Shown piece after piece: positions 1 to 11,246 of a stretch of 64,000 bases of DNA. This DNA comes from Aralia elata. Taxonomy: Eukaryota; Streptophyta; Magnoliopsida; Apiales; Araliaceae. Location of the stretch: assembly GCA_034770075.1 (NCBI GenBank), contig CM068385.1:43050721-43114720 (forward strand), given 5' to 3'. A program made the translations under genes and the position numbers. The notes below the pieces were generated by a model that did not search any database, had not been told where the DNA came from, and saw only the letters and a list, made by a program, of their open reading frames with translations. How positions within the stretch are numbered: the stretch's first letter is position 1; each line of letters starts with the position of its first letter.

Positions 1-722
1 CCAATGTCAACTTCAAATGCTCTACATGCTCTTCCTTGGTTTTGGAATAAATTAGAATATCGTCAATGAATACTACTACAAACTTGTCCAAAAACGGCTT
101 AAACACCCTATTCATTAAGTCCATGAATGCTGCAGGAGCATTCGTTAGACCAAATGACATCACCAAAAACTCGTAATGACCATAACAAGTCCTGAACGCT
201 GTCTTCGGTACATCTTCCTTCCTTACCTTCAACTGATGATACCCACTCCTCAAATCAATCTTCGAGAAATATCTAGCTCCTTTCAACTGATCAAACAAGT
301 CATCGATTCTTGGCAACGGGTATTTATTCTTAATCATGACCTTGTTCAACTCTCTGTAATCAATGCAAAGTCGCATCGATCAGTCTTTCTTTTTAACAAA
401 CAATACCGACGCTCCCCACGGTGATACGCTCGGCTGAATATACTTTTTATCTAAAAGTTCTTGTAGCTGCACCATCAATTCTTTCATCTCTACTGGGGCC
501 ATATGGTACGGAGCTTTCGATATCGGGGCAGTTCCTGGCACCAAATCGATTACAAACGCAACTTATCTGTCTGGCAAAAGTCCTGGTAGATCGTCAGGAA
601 AGACGTCTACAAAGTCCCTTACAACAGGTATCTCTTCTAATTTCGGACTCTTTTTTCGAGGATCAACTATGTAGGCTAAGTATCCCACACAGCCTTATCT
701 TAACAACTTCCTGACCTGCATC
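1..722 (-). pseudogene. pol: TE-A reverse transcriptase, N-terminal half (broken)
   Basis: Minus-strand translation gives the protease-RT linker and the RT fingers and palm, with the catalytic motif FIDDIL encoded at about 56-70 and the preceding FGLTNAPAAF block at about 130-160. RT would copy the element RNA into cDNA in cytoplasmic particles. The active-site aspartates are intact, but the frame is not. There is a TGA where Gly is usual in the VKKKDG motif (about 385), a TAA in the linker (about 562), and a frame change near 725 just after the protease. The coding sequence continues beyond the left edge. It aligns well with the RT of TE-D, so I am confident of the family. Confidence 0.85.
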
Positions 723-730
723 ATCGTCAG

Positions 731-1150
731 TTAACTCGCTTGTCTAGGCGATTTGCTGCCGCAAAATACTACATTTGACGGAGTCATAAGGTTAATACGT
801 TTCTTTTGGCAATCAATTATCGCTCCATAATTAAATAGCCAATCCATTCCCAAAATAACGTCAAATTCTCCAAGTTTGATTGGGATCAAATCTACTGTCA
901 TCACGTTTCCCTTAATGTTCACTCTACAGTTCTTGTGTACGTACCTAACAAGAATCACTTCCCTATTCGCAATTTCTATGTTCAAAGGGTAATCTAGTTC
1001 CTCCTTAGGCAATTCTAAGTTCTTAGCAAAGTCATCGGATATAAATGAACAAGTAGCACCCGAATCAAACAATACATAAGCATCTATATTATTGATCGAA
1101 ATGATACCTGACACCACATCGCGAGACTGCACGACATCTTGCACGGTCAT
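731..1150 (-). pseudogene. TE-A retropepsin-like aspartic protease
   Basis: A 139-codon open stretch in the same frame as gag carries the retropepsin active site LFDSGATCSF (about 1045-1075) and, downstream, the VILGMDWL block seen in gypsy proteases. The enzyme would cut the Gag-Pol polyprotein. It is followed at 731 by a stop, and the linker to RT resumes in another frame, so no full polyprotein can be made. The upstream part of this frame is continuous with the zinc-knuckle region of gag. TE-D has a close relative at 53499. Domain call is secure; the entry is a decayed part of a polyprotein. Confidence 0.85.
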
Positions 1151-2238
1151 GTTGAAAGTCCTAGCAGTAGGTCAGTTTGTTGGTGTTGATCCGGTTATAG
1201 TTAATATATTACCACCACTGTTCCCCTTGTTGCCTCCTATTCCTGCTCCTCCTGCTGCCTTATTGGGACAATCCCTAGCCAGATGATCCTTTGATCCGCA
1301 TGTGAAACAAGCACCCTTCTTTGGATTTGGACAATTCGGCGCTATGTGGCCCTCCTGGTTGCAATTGTAGCAAACTCTCTTCCCCTTCAGGCAAATCTCT
1401 ACGTGATTCTTCCCACATGTAACACACGCTTCTACCTTCTTCTTCTAACCTCCTTGTTGATTTCTAGTAGATCCATTATCATTCCACTTCCTCTTCTGGT
1501 TGTGACCTCCACTGTTACTACCACCTGCTTTGTTATTATCATTTTCGCCTTTCTTCTTCTTTTGCTCCTGGTTATACTTAGTCAGAGCATCACTCCCACC
1601 TTCGGCGATAATCGCCTTCTCCAAAACTCCGGCAAAAGTGTTTAATTGGAACATTGACACCTTGCTGTACAACCACGGCTTTAATCCTTGTTCAAATCTC
1701 CTCGCCTTCCTCTCATCGGTGTTCACTTGGTAAGTTGCGAACCCAGCCAACTCATTAAACTTCGCCACATACTCCGGTACAGTCATGGTACCCTGTTTCA
1801 GCTCTAGAAATTGAATCTCCATCTGGTTACGCGAGCTTATCGGAAAGTACATCTCAAAGAACATCTCCTTAAACCTCTCCCACATGATTACACCCTGACC
1901 TCCTCGCACCTTATTTGCCTGCCACTAATAGCTGGCCTCTAATTTAAGCATGAACGTTGCAAAGGCAGTCTTTTGGTCATCACTAACCCTAGCAACGTCA
2001 AATACTTTCTCCATTTCCATCACCCAGGTTTGGGCTTCGATCGGGTTCAGGAATCCCTAAACTCTAGCGGTCCTACCGCTTTGAAATCCTGAAATGATGT
2101 TACTGGTGGAGCTTGCGGCTGATTCACAAGTGCTTAAGCCACAAGGTTCACCAACTGTTGAACAGGATTAGCATTGGCGTCGTTATTGTTAGTAGAGCTC
2201 TCCTGAGCTTGTTGACGTGGTTGGCGTCTCGGCGGCAT
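1151..2238 (-). pseudogene. gag: TE-A gag (capsid and zinc knuckles), broken
   Basis: The start is the ATG at 2238 (MPPRRQPRQQ...), about 300 bases downstream of the extra ORF. The protein has a Q/N-rich N-terminus, a retrotransposon capsid domain (about 1450-2080, with FLELKQG and KFNELAGF blocks) and, near 1270-1430, two intact CCHC knuckles (CYNCNQEGHIAPNC and CFTCGSKDHLARDC) behind a short CXXC motif. Gag would pack element RNA. Lesions seen: TAA for Gln in the N-terminus, a frameshift near 2055, TAG for Trp at about 1927, and a stop before the knuckles at about 1445. Family assignment is firm; it cannot be translated intact. Confidence 0.85.
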
Positions 2239-2534
2239 TTTTTGTTCAAGAATATGCGCTTATTAAATTAACACTCAATTTTCTTAAGTGTTCAACATTT
2301 AACTCAAACAATTCATGTTAAACATTTAACATATAACATCTTCAAATAAAACTGATATTTCATTAATTCAAACATCTTAAACATAAAAAGATAGCATCAC
2401 TGCTATTTACATCAACTATCCCAAGATCAAACAATCTTTAGGATTAAATAGTCATATTCCATTGTGTATAATTACGCTGAAATTTACATCATAAACTATC
2501 ATAAATATTTACACATAATTCAAGAAGTCTCCTA

Positions 2535-3293
2535 TCACGGCCTACTAAGGTGTCGAACTACCTTCCTGCGTTCTTCCTCCATGATACGGAGCATCGTCCT
2601 GCGATCCAACATGTACCATGGCAAGTCCTCGAACTGAACTAGATAGTCGAAAACTCGATCCTGGGCCCTATCAATCGCTGCCGGAAAAGTGTAGTCTGTC
2701 TCCTCAATCTTAGCCCTCTTTGCCCGTTCACCTTCTTCGGAAATTTCTGCACGTCGAGCATTATTCATCCAAGCATCCTCTGCTCTAGCACGTTCTGCTG
2801 ACTCCTCACTCAAATCATCCTTTAATTTCTGAATCTCAAGTTTCATCTTTTCATTCTCAACCAGCAAGTCTTTTTTTTGACTCTCTACCTGAAGTAACTT
2901 CCATTCTACGTCTCCAAGACGTATCTCAAGATCCTCAATCGTCTCATCCTTCTGTTCTATAAAAGTCTGGCGTATATTTTCCAGTCTCTCCCAATCTCTG
3001 ACTCTGTCCTGCAACTCTATGGTACGATCATACAAGGCATCATACATCTCAACATCAACAAAGGCAAGGGGTATCTCCTCGGGATCCTCATCATCCTCCT
3101 CAGCCTCTGTCTCCTCAGGATCCTCCTCTAGATCAGACTCAGGCTCATACTCCTGACTCACAACCGTGATCAATGGAGATGGCTCTCTGTGTATCAACTG
3201 CTCCCGGATAACATGGATATCACGGGGCTCCTCCTCTCCAGCCACTCGGGGCTCAATCTCCCTAGGCTGACTGAATCCTCCAATATCCGACAT
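2535..3293 (-). CDS. TE-A extra ORF upstream of gag: acidic, coiled-coil protein of unknown function
   Basis: An uninterrupted 252-codon frame with a real ATG at 3293 and a stop at 2535 lies between the primer site (3524) and the gag start (2238). Residues 1-45 are mixed. Residues about 48-73 are almost solid Asp/Glu. Residues about 84-198 are rich in Glu, Lys, Arg and Leu with heptad-like spacing, so a long coiled coil is likely. Residues 189-196 include a short basic patch (KRAK). The C-terminus is basic with an aromatic PWYML segment. No enzyme motif, signal peptide or membrane segment is visible. It stays open while every other TE-A frame is broken. A shorter, decayed relative sits at the same place in TE-D (26169). 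I do not recognise the family; a structural or RNA-binding accessory role is only a guess. Confidence 0.7.
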   Translation of the reverse strand: MSDIGGFSQPREIEPRVAGEEEPRDIHVIREQLIHREPSPLITVVSQEYEPESDLEEDPEETEAEEDDEDPEEIPLAFVDVEMYDALYDRTIELQDRVRDWERLENIRQTFIEQKDETIEDLEIRLGDVEWKLLQVESQKKDLLVENEKMKLEIQKLKDDLSEESAERARAEDAWMNNARRAEISEEGERAKRAKIEETDYTFPAAIDRAQDRVFDYLVQFEDLPWYMLDRRTMLRIMEEERRKVVRHLSRP

Positions 3294-3512
3294 CCTGATA
3301 ACAAAGTTTAAGTTTTAATCAATACTCGGTACTAGTCGCAGCACATAGATTGTTAACACATAAGCACATAGCACATAAAGTCTTTTATTATCTTTAATGA
3401 ATTTCCTTAATTCATTCCTTAGAACTCGATGAGAGTTTATCACTACTATATTTTCTGACTCTTAAAAGGCTACTACCCTAAGGTTTCCCCCACCTAAGGT
3501 TCATAACCTACA

Positions 3513-3524
3513 GCTCTGATACCA
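3513..3524 (-). other. TE-A primer binding site (initiator tRNA-Met)
   Basis: On the minus strand TGGTATCAGAGC follows the LTR end after three bases. It is the standard 12-base complement of the plant initiator tRNA-Met 3' end, and it fixes the inner edge of the 5' LTR at 3528. Confidence 0.92.
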
Positions 3525-3527
3525 ACC

Positions 3528-6363
3528 TGTGACACCCCCAAATCCGGGTACTTCGTTTTCTTAGGATTTGGTGTTCACAATCTAAATACATCACATCACA
3601 TCTAACTACCCATTCAATCATAATGGAAATTCTTAATAAAAATAGGAATCACCCATTAAGGGTTACAACATCATTAATAAACAAATCCCATGTCATCTAA
3701 CCTTAAATAAACATCAGTGCGGAAACATAAATTAAGTCTATTACATAAACATCATTAAAATAAATAAAATAAGTCATCATCACTTGTTTGCTTTGCCTTT
3801 GCCCTTACTAGTGGACGTCTCATCAACTCTTTCAACTTTAGCTGCAATGTTATTATGCAAGGGTGAGCAATGATTGCCCAGCAAATACAACAACGACAAT
3901 AATAATAACATGCGAAATAATCAACGGATATTGAATAATCGAAGATTCAGCTTTTGAGTCAAGAATATAAGATAAAATTCAAAAGAATGTCTGAGAGTCT
4001 TAAGACCACGAACTATGTCCTAGGTTATCAAGTATTTCTACTTTAAACCTTTAACAGTCGTAAGACTATATGGACCTTACTTCTCGTACTTAGGGGGATC
4101 AGCCCTTTGTACCATGTATGTGCACAACATCTTAATGCAAACGCATAAATAAAATCCCCTGTATAAGGGTTGTTCATCTCAGTTTGACATCAAAGTCCGC
4201 ACCAAAGGAAGTTTGGTTTGGATTACGTTTTTAGAATGCTCATCAACTATGGACTAGTCGAACCAATAAGGGTTCGCTAGTCGATCAAGGTTCAAAAGGT
4301 GTAATTCGAGAATCAAAACTAAATCTCACAAAAGGTACAATTGAATAAGTTCTATATAACTGAAGCATTATAAAGAGAAAATTAAAACGTCTCATTGAAT
4401 CCATGAAACTAAATGGAATAGAAATAATAACTTGCTCGAGTAAGTAATAGCATTATGAAACATATATGATAAGAGAATTAAGTTCAGGAACTTGCGTGAT
4501 TGAAATCAAGGTAGTATTAGGTAGCTTGCTCTCAGCGAAATAGTAGATCAAGGTAGAAATATTGCGTAAACGTAAAAGTAAGGATAAGATACTTGCCTCG
4601 TGCGTAAACTATAAATTTAAGACTCACGTTCTCTAATCCACCTATACATTCCGTTTATAAAACAGTAACAACAATTAGTTATAGTATTATAAATACTTTA
4701 GGACTCATTCTCATCCAAGTTTTCATTTTAATAACTCAGTTGACACCGAACAATCAATGGGTATATGCTTATCACCCATCATAGTACCTTAACATTCATT
4801 TTATACATTAACCTCAGCTTTAGGTATGTCTACGATATCATAACATGATCACAAAGAAAGAATAAAATTTTTATTCTCTTCTTTTTACTATTTTTTTTTG
4901 TTCCACCGCCGGGGCGGTGAGTTTCTTCACAAAATCCTCGCCGGAGCGAGCTTACCGCCGGGGTGGGAAATGTAATACATTTCTACCGTCAGGGCGAGAC
5001 TACCGCCGGGGCGGGAAATGTAGTTCATTTCTACCGCCGGGGCAAGTCTGCCGCCGGGGCACTACTTCTAGTACATTTTCACCGCCGGGGCGGTGGACCA
5101 AAATGTCAGTTCCTGCAGTTCGCGAAGAACACGAGAAAATGCCAAATTTGGTCAAAGTTTTCACAATTAACCGATTAAATTACTACTCATTCATCATATA
5201 TGTTATGAAATCAAAACCCAATACATACACAGTGATTTTGACATCACAGACAATCTAAACAACTAATTAAAGGCTAAAAATGTAACTGTTCATACTCTAT
5301 ATTTACATATTGAGACAGTTAACGCAATTACTCACTGTGAATTCGTTTATTAACCAAATTAATCCGTTAAACTCTTGTTTTCTTCGTTTTTACATGCATA
5401 AACATAATTAGTCATCAATTTTAAGTTAAATAAACAATTTGAAGCATACAATTTGTACATAAGGGCCAGATATACATCTTTCATACTCTATAACTTTTAA
5501 AAACTCAATTAAGCATAATTACATGGATTTAGTCACTTTAAATCATGTCTACATGGTATCAAACATGTTATAATCATCTAATAACATACATATAATCATA
5601 TCATGCGTTAATCACCAAGTTAGTTTTTTACAGAAAACTCAAAACGTACAATCATGGAGAAATTAAAGAAGAACATAATCAGAGACTTTAATTTAAGGAT
5701 TACCTTTGATAATATGCTAGATTATGCAAGATAATGATAAGATTTTTTCTCAATCCTCCAATTTCTCAAAATTCTCTCCTTTTTCTCTCAAGTTTTCTCT
5801 CTGGCTTGATTTTAGAAACTGATGAAGTAAGGCACGTAATAAAGAACTGACGCAACATGAATGTCAGTTAATCCCATAATGGGTTAACTGGCTTCAACTC
5901 CCCTTAAGGCTTTGTTTGGTTAGCACACTTATTCCTCCTTTCTAGTTTATTTTAATAATTTACTTATTATATAGCTCATGTCACATGTTTAAATTAATTA
6001 AATAATCTTACTAAAATTAATTAAATAAAATAGAATAATTCTACATTAAATCACATAGTCATATAAATAAAATTATCATTTATTGATAATGACAAATTAT
6101 TAAATCTCTAATTAATAATTAAATTAATTAGAAATAACATTATACTTATTTAAATAATGTATTTAATCAAATAAATTCAATTAAACACATACTTTAAATA
6201 TAAAAATTCTCCACATTAATTTAATTAATGTAACACATATAATTAAATTAATCTACCACAATTTCATCAATTAATCAATTAATTAAACAATTAAATCATC
6301 GAAAAAATATTTATTTAATTCAATAAATATTTAAATTAAATTATAAAATTCTCGTTCGTCACA
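3528..6363 (-). repeat. TE-A 5' LTR (about 2.8 kb)
   Basis: The outer end reads TGTGACGAACGAG on the minus strand and the inner end reads GGGGGTGTCACA, giving the expected TG...CA ends and a TGTGAC/GTCACA inverted pair. Its inner 0.6 kb matches the LTR fragment at 62055. The stretch with the block GGGGGATCAGCCCTTTGTAC (about 4094-4113) is shared with that fragment and, more weakly, with the TE-D 3' LTR. A GC-rich repeat cluster lies at 4903-5096 in an otherwise very AT-rich sequence. The outer part (5900-6360) is mainly A/T with many TTAATTAA-like runs. Confidence 0.85.
4903..5096. repeat. GC-rich palindromic repeat cluster inside TE-A LTR
   Basis: About eight copies of a core close to ACCGCCGGGGCGG lie 15-40 bases apart. 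The first and last copies form near-perfect palindromes (CACCGCCGGGGCGGTG). Between them GGAAATGTA...CATTTCTA is repeated twice. The surrounding LTR is AT-rich, so the block stands out sharply. Function unknown. Confidence 0.85.
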
Positions 6364-7027
6364 CATCAAGTGGAGAATGTTGAGATGGTGGACTTGGTAG
6401 ATCCAGTTTATGAGGATTGAGGAAGATCGGAGTCGGGTTAACGACGTTAAACAAACGCGTTGCTTGGGAGGCAACCCAAGATCTCAGATTTGCTTTTCTA
6501 TTCCTTTTACTTTTATTTTATGTATTCTAGTTGAATTTTATTTAGATACTTCGTCTTTGTATGATTGTCTTACATTAGGGACAATGTAAGGTTTGAGTGT
6601 AGGGGAGAGGTCTAGGTTTAGGTCTAGGGTAGGTTTTGCTCTAAGTTTGATAATCTGAGTTGTTTTGTGGAAAAGAATTTTTAGCTCTAAAAAATTTTCT
6701 AAGTTTTTAAAAGTTTTTGGCTATGGAATGGAAATTAATGCTAATTTTATAGACTTTCTTTGATGCCGAATTGGTTGATGGATGATGATAACTGAGTCAT
6801 GATCCATAGTAACTGATTTGAATTGAATTTGTATTGCATGAGTTTTTGAATATGAGATATATGTTTATTTGGCTGAGTTATCTATGGAGTTGTCTATGTG
6901 CACTGATTTCATTATTTAGGATTATTTGACTGCTTATGCTGTTTGCAGGACCATGAGAAAATAAGACATGAGAAAGTTTGAGAAAAATTTGGAAAAAAAA
7001 GGTGCAAAAGACAAACATGTGGTAGGT

Positions 7028-7182
7028 TGAGAAGGAGCGTAAAACGTACTCACCCATAAACATATGCAACGAGAAGGAGCATAAAACGAACTCGTTCGTG
7101 AATAGATAAGTGAGATAGAGCATAAAATGCACTCACTTAAGAAAGAATGAGAAAGGTGAAATGGAGCATAAAATACATTCAC
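7028..7182 (+). repeat. GGAGCGTAAAACG repeats in TE-F untranslated region
   Basis: Four copies of a motif close to GAGAAGGAGCRTAAAAYG, each followed by CACTC-like sequence, are spaced about 40 bases apart. The same motif on the opposite strand is repeated three times in the Athila element at 29077-29173, at the matching distance from its polypurine tract. Confidence 0.75.
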
Positions 7183-7535
7183 TTGGAAAAAAAATGAAGT
7201 CGATGGTTCTGGTGAAAAAAAAATGAATAGCAGAGAAAATAGGTTCTGAGTTCTGAGTCCGTGTACACAGCTGTTGTTCCATGATAACTGGGCTGAGTGT
7301 ATGTGTAGATCATAGGAAAGATACTAATGTGGATACAATTTGATTTAGAAATGTTCGGTGGGAAATGACGAGGTTGTTGTTGTGAATTGACTGACTAAGT
7401 GTTGAGCAGATTTCTGTTGATTAGTGTTGATATTTATGATTGATAATTGGATCGAAACCTTTGGAAAATTAGTTAAATTGAATTTGGTTGATTTTAATAT
7501 GACCTTTAGTTTCGTTTACACGAGCACGTGTAAAG

Positions 7536-7553
7536 GTTAAGTGTGGGGGAATT
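7536..7553 (+). other. TE-F polypurine tract
   Basis: GGTTAAGTGTGGGGGAATT sits directly before the LTR start TGATAAG. The polypurine tract primes plus-strand DNA synthesis in LTR elements, and its position marks the LTR as the 3' one. Confidence 0.7.
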
Positions 7554-8665
7554 TGATAAGTGCATAATATTTGATAATTTTGATTCCTTTATATTTAGTT
7601 TTATTACATGTTTTATGTGTATATGAGTTTAATAAGGTGTTTATTGATTTCAGGAGGAATTAGAGCTAAAAAGAGAAAAAGAGGAGAAAGGGATCAAAAT
7701 GGGTGTATAAGGAGAAAACGAGATAACGGGCAGAACTTGTAGGCCGCGGCGCTAGACTCTGAGCCGCGGCGTTCACTAGGTTAGCTACGGCATGCGAAGG
7801 CTTTCTGCGAGCGCATGGGCCCATGGCCATGCGGCAGATTTCTCCCAACATTGTTATTTTTTAGGATTTCTAATGTAATTTGGAACATTAATTCTTATAG
7901 CTTTAATACTTTGACCTAAGAGTATAAATACATTGTATTAGTCAAGTTTTAAGGATCATCATCTATCATTCCCTCTCTTCTTCTCAATTGAAAACTCTAG
8001 TTTTGGAGATTGAAGGCATGTCAGGCTAAGTACTTTATTTCAGTTCTAAGGGATGTTGAACCTTCTTTGCTATTAATGGTTTGATCAAGTTTACTTTACT
8101 TATTCCTTCTTGCATGAGATTATTTTGATAATCTAATTTAATTGTTGAATGTTATTTGGCTTAATTGATTTGATTTCTACATAATTGAATTGGTTAGCTA
8201 ATATCATGTGCTAGATTAAGGAATAGTATTACGTGTAATTGATATTGTTCCTAATCACAAGTAGTAATTAGTAATACATGATTGTGGACAAACTTTTGAG
8301 TATTACTAAGATTATTAGAAGACAGGTTAAATAATCTGAGTTTGTGTGATTATTGTTTGGAATAGTCTAATTTCCTGGTTCTTAATACTGCTGTTATATT
8401 AAATCTAGAGAGCTTGTTCTAGGTTGTATGATAATTAGAATCTTATGAAGAGCTTTTTTCATTCAGTGATAGTCTATGGGGAATTTCGGATAGCAGAGCT
8501 TATTTTTATCTAGGACTATTAGTTTCATTGAAGGATAAATATTGTTATACTTGATTACTTCATTATTGTGAAAAGGCGATACTGACCTAAAGAACTGAAG
8601 TCTTAATTCATTGTTTATTCTAATTAATTATTTTCTGTTACATTAGTTAGTTTAATTCAATTTGT
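7554..8665 (+). repeat. TE-F 3' LTR
   Basis: Starts TGATAAGTGCATAATATTTG immediately after the polypurine tract. It holds a TATA box (7923-7930) and a GC-rich pair at 7742-7776 (GCCGCGGCG repeated 23 bases apart). The 3' end is not sharp: I see no clear CA terminus, and an inverted LTR-like sequence starts near 8666. Confidence 0.55.
7923..7930 (+). promoter_or_regulatory. TATA box of TE-F LTR
   Basis: TATAAATA occurs once in an appropriate place in the LTR, about 370 bases from its start. Confidence 0.45.
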
Positions 8666-10300
8666 TGTCCGATTTATATAACGACAATTTACACGTAAGT
8701 ATACGCAGTCAACAAGTAATAAAGTGTAAGTAGAATATCGATCCCACGAAGAATTATTACTAAACTTTTCCAAGTACTAACCTTTTATCATTTCAATCTT
8801 ATTTAAACAAATAATTTTTGTCTTTTTGGTGACGGGGATTAACTAAGATTACAATAATCAAAGAAATACGGAAAGTATTTAAGATAATGAAAATATAATA
8901 TTAACAAGTCTAAGATCACAATTTTCCCCAACACTTCATTTGAACATCCTAACTCTCTCATTTAAACTAATTAACAACATAGACTTGTCAACCGAGAAAT
9001 CAAAGTTACTTATAAGCCTCTCTCGATGGTCAAATTCGAATCTTCCTAATGCGGCATGTAGGTATATGTCTATCCTACACACTATCAAGAGACCAATTTC
9101 AAGAACAATTAACAAGACACGTGTAACTAAATCTCATTAATCATCCTTTCAATTACCAACTTTCGCATAAAAAGTCATTAAGAATAGATTCTCAATTGGT
9201 TGCACACGGTATCTAGGTATATATCTATCCTAAATACTATTAAGTTACCTATCATTAAGGAAAATCAACAAGACACAAGTCACTAAATCTTTATTAATCA
9301 CCCACAACAATCTTTAACCTTCGCATGATATCATAACAAGGTCTCAAGAGGTCACAATCATATTTCCATCGAGCATCTAGAATCGTATCACATTTAGGGA
9401 AAAGTCATAACTGTATCGCCATCAGGGTCGTCTCTGCGGGGATAGTCGTAATTGTGTCGTCTCCAAAGGGAAATTATAATCGTATCGTCACCACTGGGAT
9501 TGTTACCGTGGGATAATCATAATTGTATCGTCACAAAGCTTTATGTCGAAATAAGTAATAATCGTGTCGTAAAGGGAATCAAATCGAGGGAAGTTGTGCT
9601 CATGTTGTTATCGAGATAATCATGTTTTTATCGAAATGTCGATTAAATTGGTAAATCATATTTATTACGAACACTGATTTCATACAGGGAAACGTCATAA
9701 TCGTTGCAGGTAAAATCTTAATTGAAATGATGTTCTTACATGGTTTCTTCCATTCTTAAGCTTTGGTTATTCATTTTTCCTTATTCTTGACTCGTTTTCT
9801 AGTCATTTTTTTGTTTTTATGACTTGCAAACTCAAATTTCTAGGTTTTCATTCTCACGACATTTTTGATTAATAAAAATCATTTAATTAAATTAAAATGT
9901 ATTTTTCTTCAAAAGGACACCCGGTTAGAACCAAAAGGATACGTCTATAAGCTAAACACAACAAAATGATATATGTGGGACCTACTTAGCACACCGCCAC
10001 TAGTCTACCTACGACAGGCTGTAGGTCTACCTGCGATAGGCCAGGTGGGCTAAAACCCACGACCCTTTTTCTTTTTTCCTCACTTATTTTGGTCTTTTGT
10101 ATTCCCACTTTGAGTTCTATTAAGATTTCTTTGCATATTCTTACATATTTTGCATCGTGTTCTTCAGATCTGTAGATTTCGTCTCCATATTTTTGATCTT
10201 CGCATTGTGGATAATGTACACATACCTCATTTCACTCTTTTCGCTTTCATTTTGATACATTATGCGTACTAGTTTGTTTAAATATAAAATTATTAAAATG
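8666..10300 (-). repeat. LTR-like fragment related to the Athila LTR, minus orientation
   Basis: From about 8690 the sequence GTCAACAAGTAATAAAG...AGTAGAATATCG...CCCAC resembles bases 27345-27395 of the Athila LTR (GTCAACAAGTAATACAG...AGTAGAGTATCGTCCCAC) in the same + strand direction, so the fragment has minus orientation. It contains the 9365-9710 repeats and a GC-rich repeated phrase near 10003-10045 (GTCTACCT then GCGATAGG or ACGACAGG). No primer site, polypurine tract or coding domain is visible, and its right edge is uncertain. Confidence 0.45.
9365..9710. repeat. Degenerate repeats with core AATCGTATCGTC
   Basis: About eight to ten degenerate units built on TCATAATCGTATCGTCAC-like sequence, with spacers rich in GGGA, run through this stretch. 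Spacing is irregular, about 30-45 bases. No coding potential is visible. Confidence 0.6.
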
Positions 10301-11246
10301 TATCGTTAAATGCTTTGATAAAAAGTTTCGACTCGCTTATATATGTAACTTATCATAAGGATCATTTGTACGTAAAAAAATTCAAAATTGGAGAACACTT
10401 TTTGGCACACTTTCGGAACAGATCTATATTTTTTTTTGCTAAAACACTGCTTTATTTAACATGTTTAGCATATTTTGACTTTTTATATGCTTTATTATGT
10501 GTTAGGTCGATGAATTTGAGTTAAAAATTGGAGAAATTTTATAATGAATTTAGCTATTTGGTTGTGATATCGGTGTTCGAATTAGTAAGCATACAAGGGG
10601 ATATGTATGGGAAAAGACCTTTACGTAGGGGAGACTATGGCGAAAATTTTTTATGGGCCCTGCTAGATAATAGAATTTATATGTATGCATAAACGCATAA
10701 AATTAACTTAATGCATTATTACTTTAGAATAAACATAATATAATTGACTTTAATCTAGACTTTGACTTTTTAAATTTTACTTTTGTTTAAAACGACATTC
10801 TCCCATCCCCCCAGGTTTGATTTATTACCTAAAATGTTTGGTCATCATGTTCATCGTTTTTCGTTCAACCCAAGCGCCTTACGCCTCTCGTTATTCATCT
10901 AAAGATATTTGAATACGTTAATCATATGAGCTTTTCTTTGGGGGGGAACCCATTATATTAATTAATATTAATTTAATCTTAACATGCTTAATACCCACCG
11001 TGAGTGTTAAGACAAACTACCAATTGAAATCAATGCAATTTGTCTTATTCGTTTTTGTCACCCATTGGGGATGAAACTGTATGTCTACTTTTTATTCATA
11101 TATTAAAGTCCTTAACATCCTCCTTAGATGAAAAGGTAAATTTATTTATTAAACAACAAAATAAAGGTATTAAATAAACCCGAGTTTTTCGAATCGAAAG
11201 CGTACCTTATTGATTGATTGAGCGCCATCCTTGTGCATGTTAGATA
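10301..11246. other. No recognisable feature; AT-rich sequence upstream of the PMD pseudogene
   Basis: Short open frames here show no known domain and have AT-driven composition. A run of G (10941-10946) and a T run (10431-10438) are the only simple features. It may hold the promoter and leader of the PMD gene, but nothing shows this directly. Confidence 0.5.

Larger units (their letters stand above)
1..6363 (-). mobile_element. TE-A: Ty3/gypsy chromovirus, Tekay/Del-like, truncated by window edge
   Basis: Read on the minus strand the order is 5' LTR (6363 to 3528), a primer site matching initiator tRNA-Met, an extra ORF (3293 to 2535), gag from 2238, aspartic protease and the first part of reverse transcriptase, which runs off the window at base 1. 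RNase H, integrase, chromodomain and 3' LTR would lie outside. Assignment to the Tekay/Del branch of chromoviruses is inferred from similarity of its gag and protease to TE-D in this window, which has a C-terminal chromodomain, and from the tRNA-Met primer site. The element sits at the edge of an Athila/Tat-like remnant (6364 onward). Its duplicated target site cannot be tested because the other end is missing. Confidence 0.88.
6364..8665 (+). mobile_element. TE-F: 3' end of a + strand Athila/Tat-like gypsy element
   Basis: After TE-A the sequence reads as the tail of another element. It has an integrase C-terminal remnant followed by the phrase TTGCTTGGGAGGCAACCCAA (about 6461-6480), whose reverse complement lies at the same post-integrase place in the Athila element (about 32122-32140). 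About 1 kb of non-coding sequence, a polypurine tract (7536-7553) and an LTR starting TGATAAGTGCATAAT (7554) follow. A repeated motif at 7028-7182 is shared with the Athila element. TE-A probably truncated or interrupted it. The right edge is soft; I place it where an opposed LTR-like sequence starts. Confidence 0.65.

Noticed and set aside
3513..3524. Possible tRNA gene at tRNA-like sequences
   Set aside because: Only the 12-19 bases that pair with a tRNA 3' end are present at each site; no cloverleaf is possible. They are primer binding sites.
4917..5258. A 113-codon frame with repeated RRGGKC phrases in the TE-A LTR
   Set aside because: It is the translation of the GC-rich repeats, begins at GTG, lies antisense to the element and has no other support.
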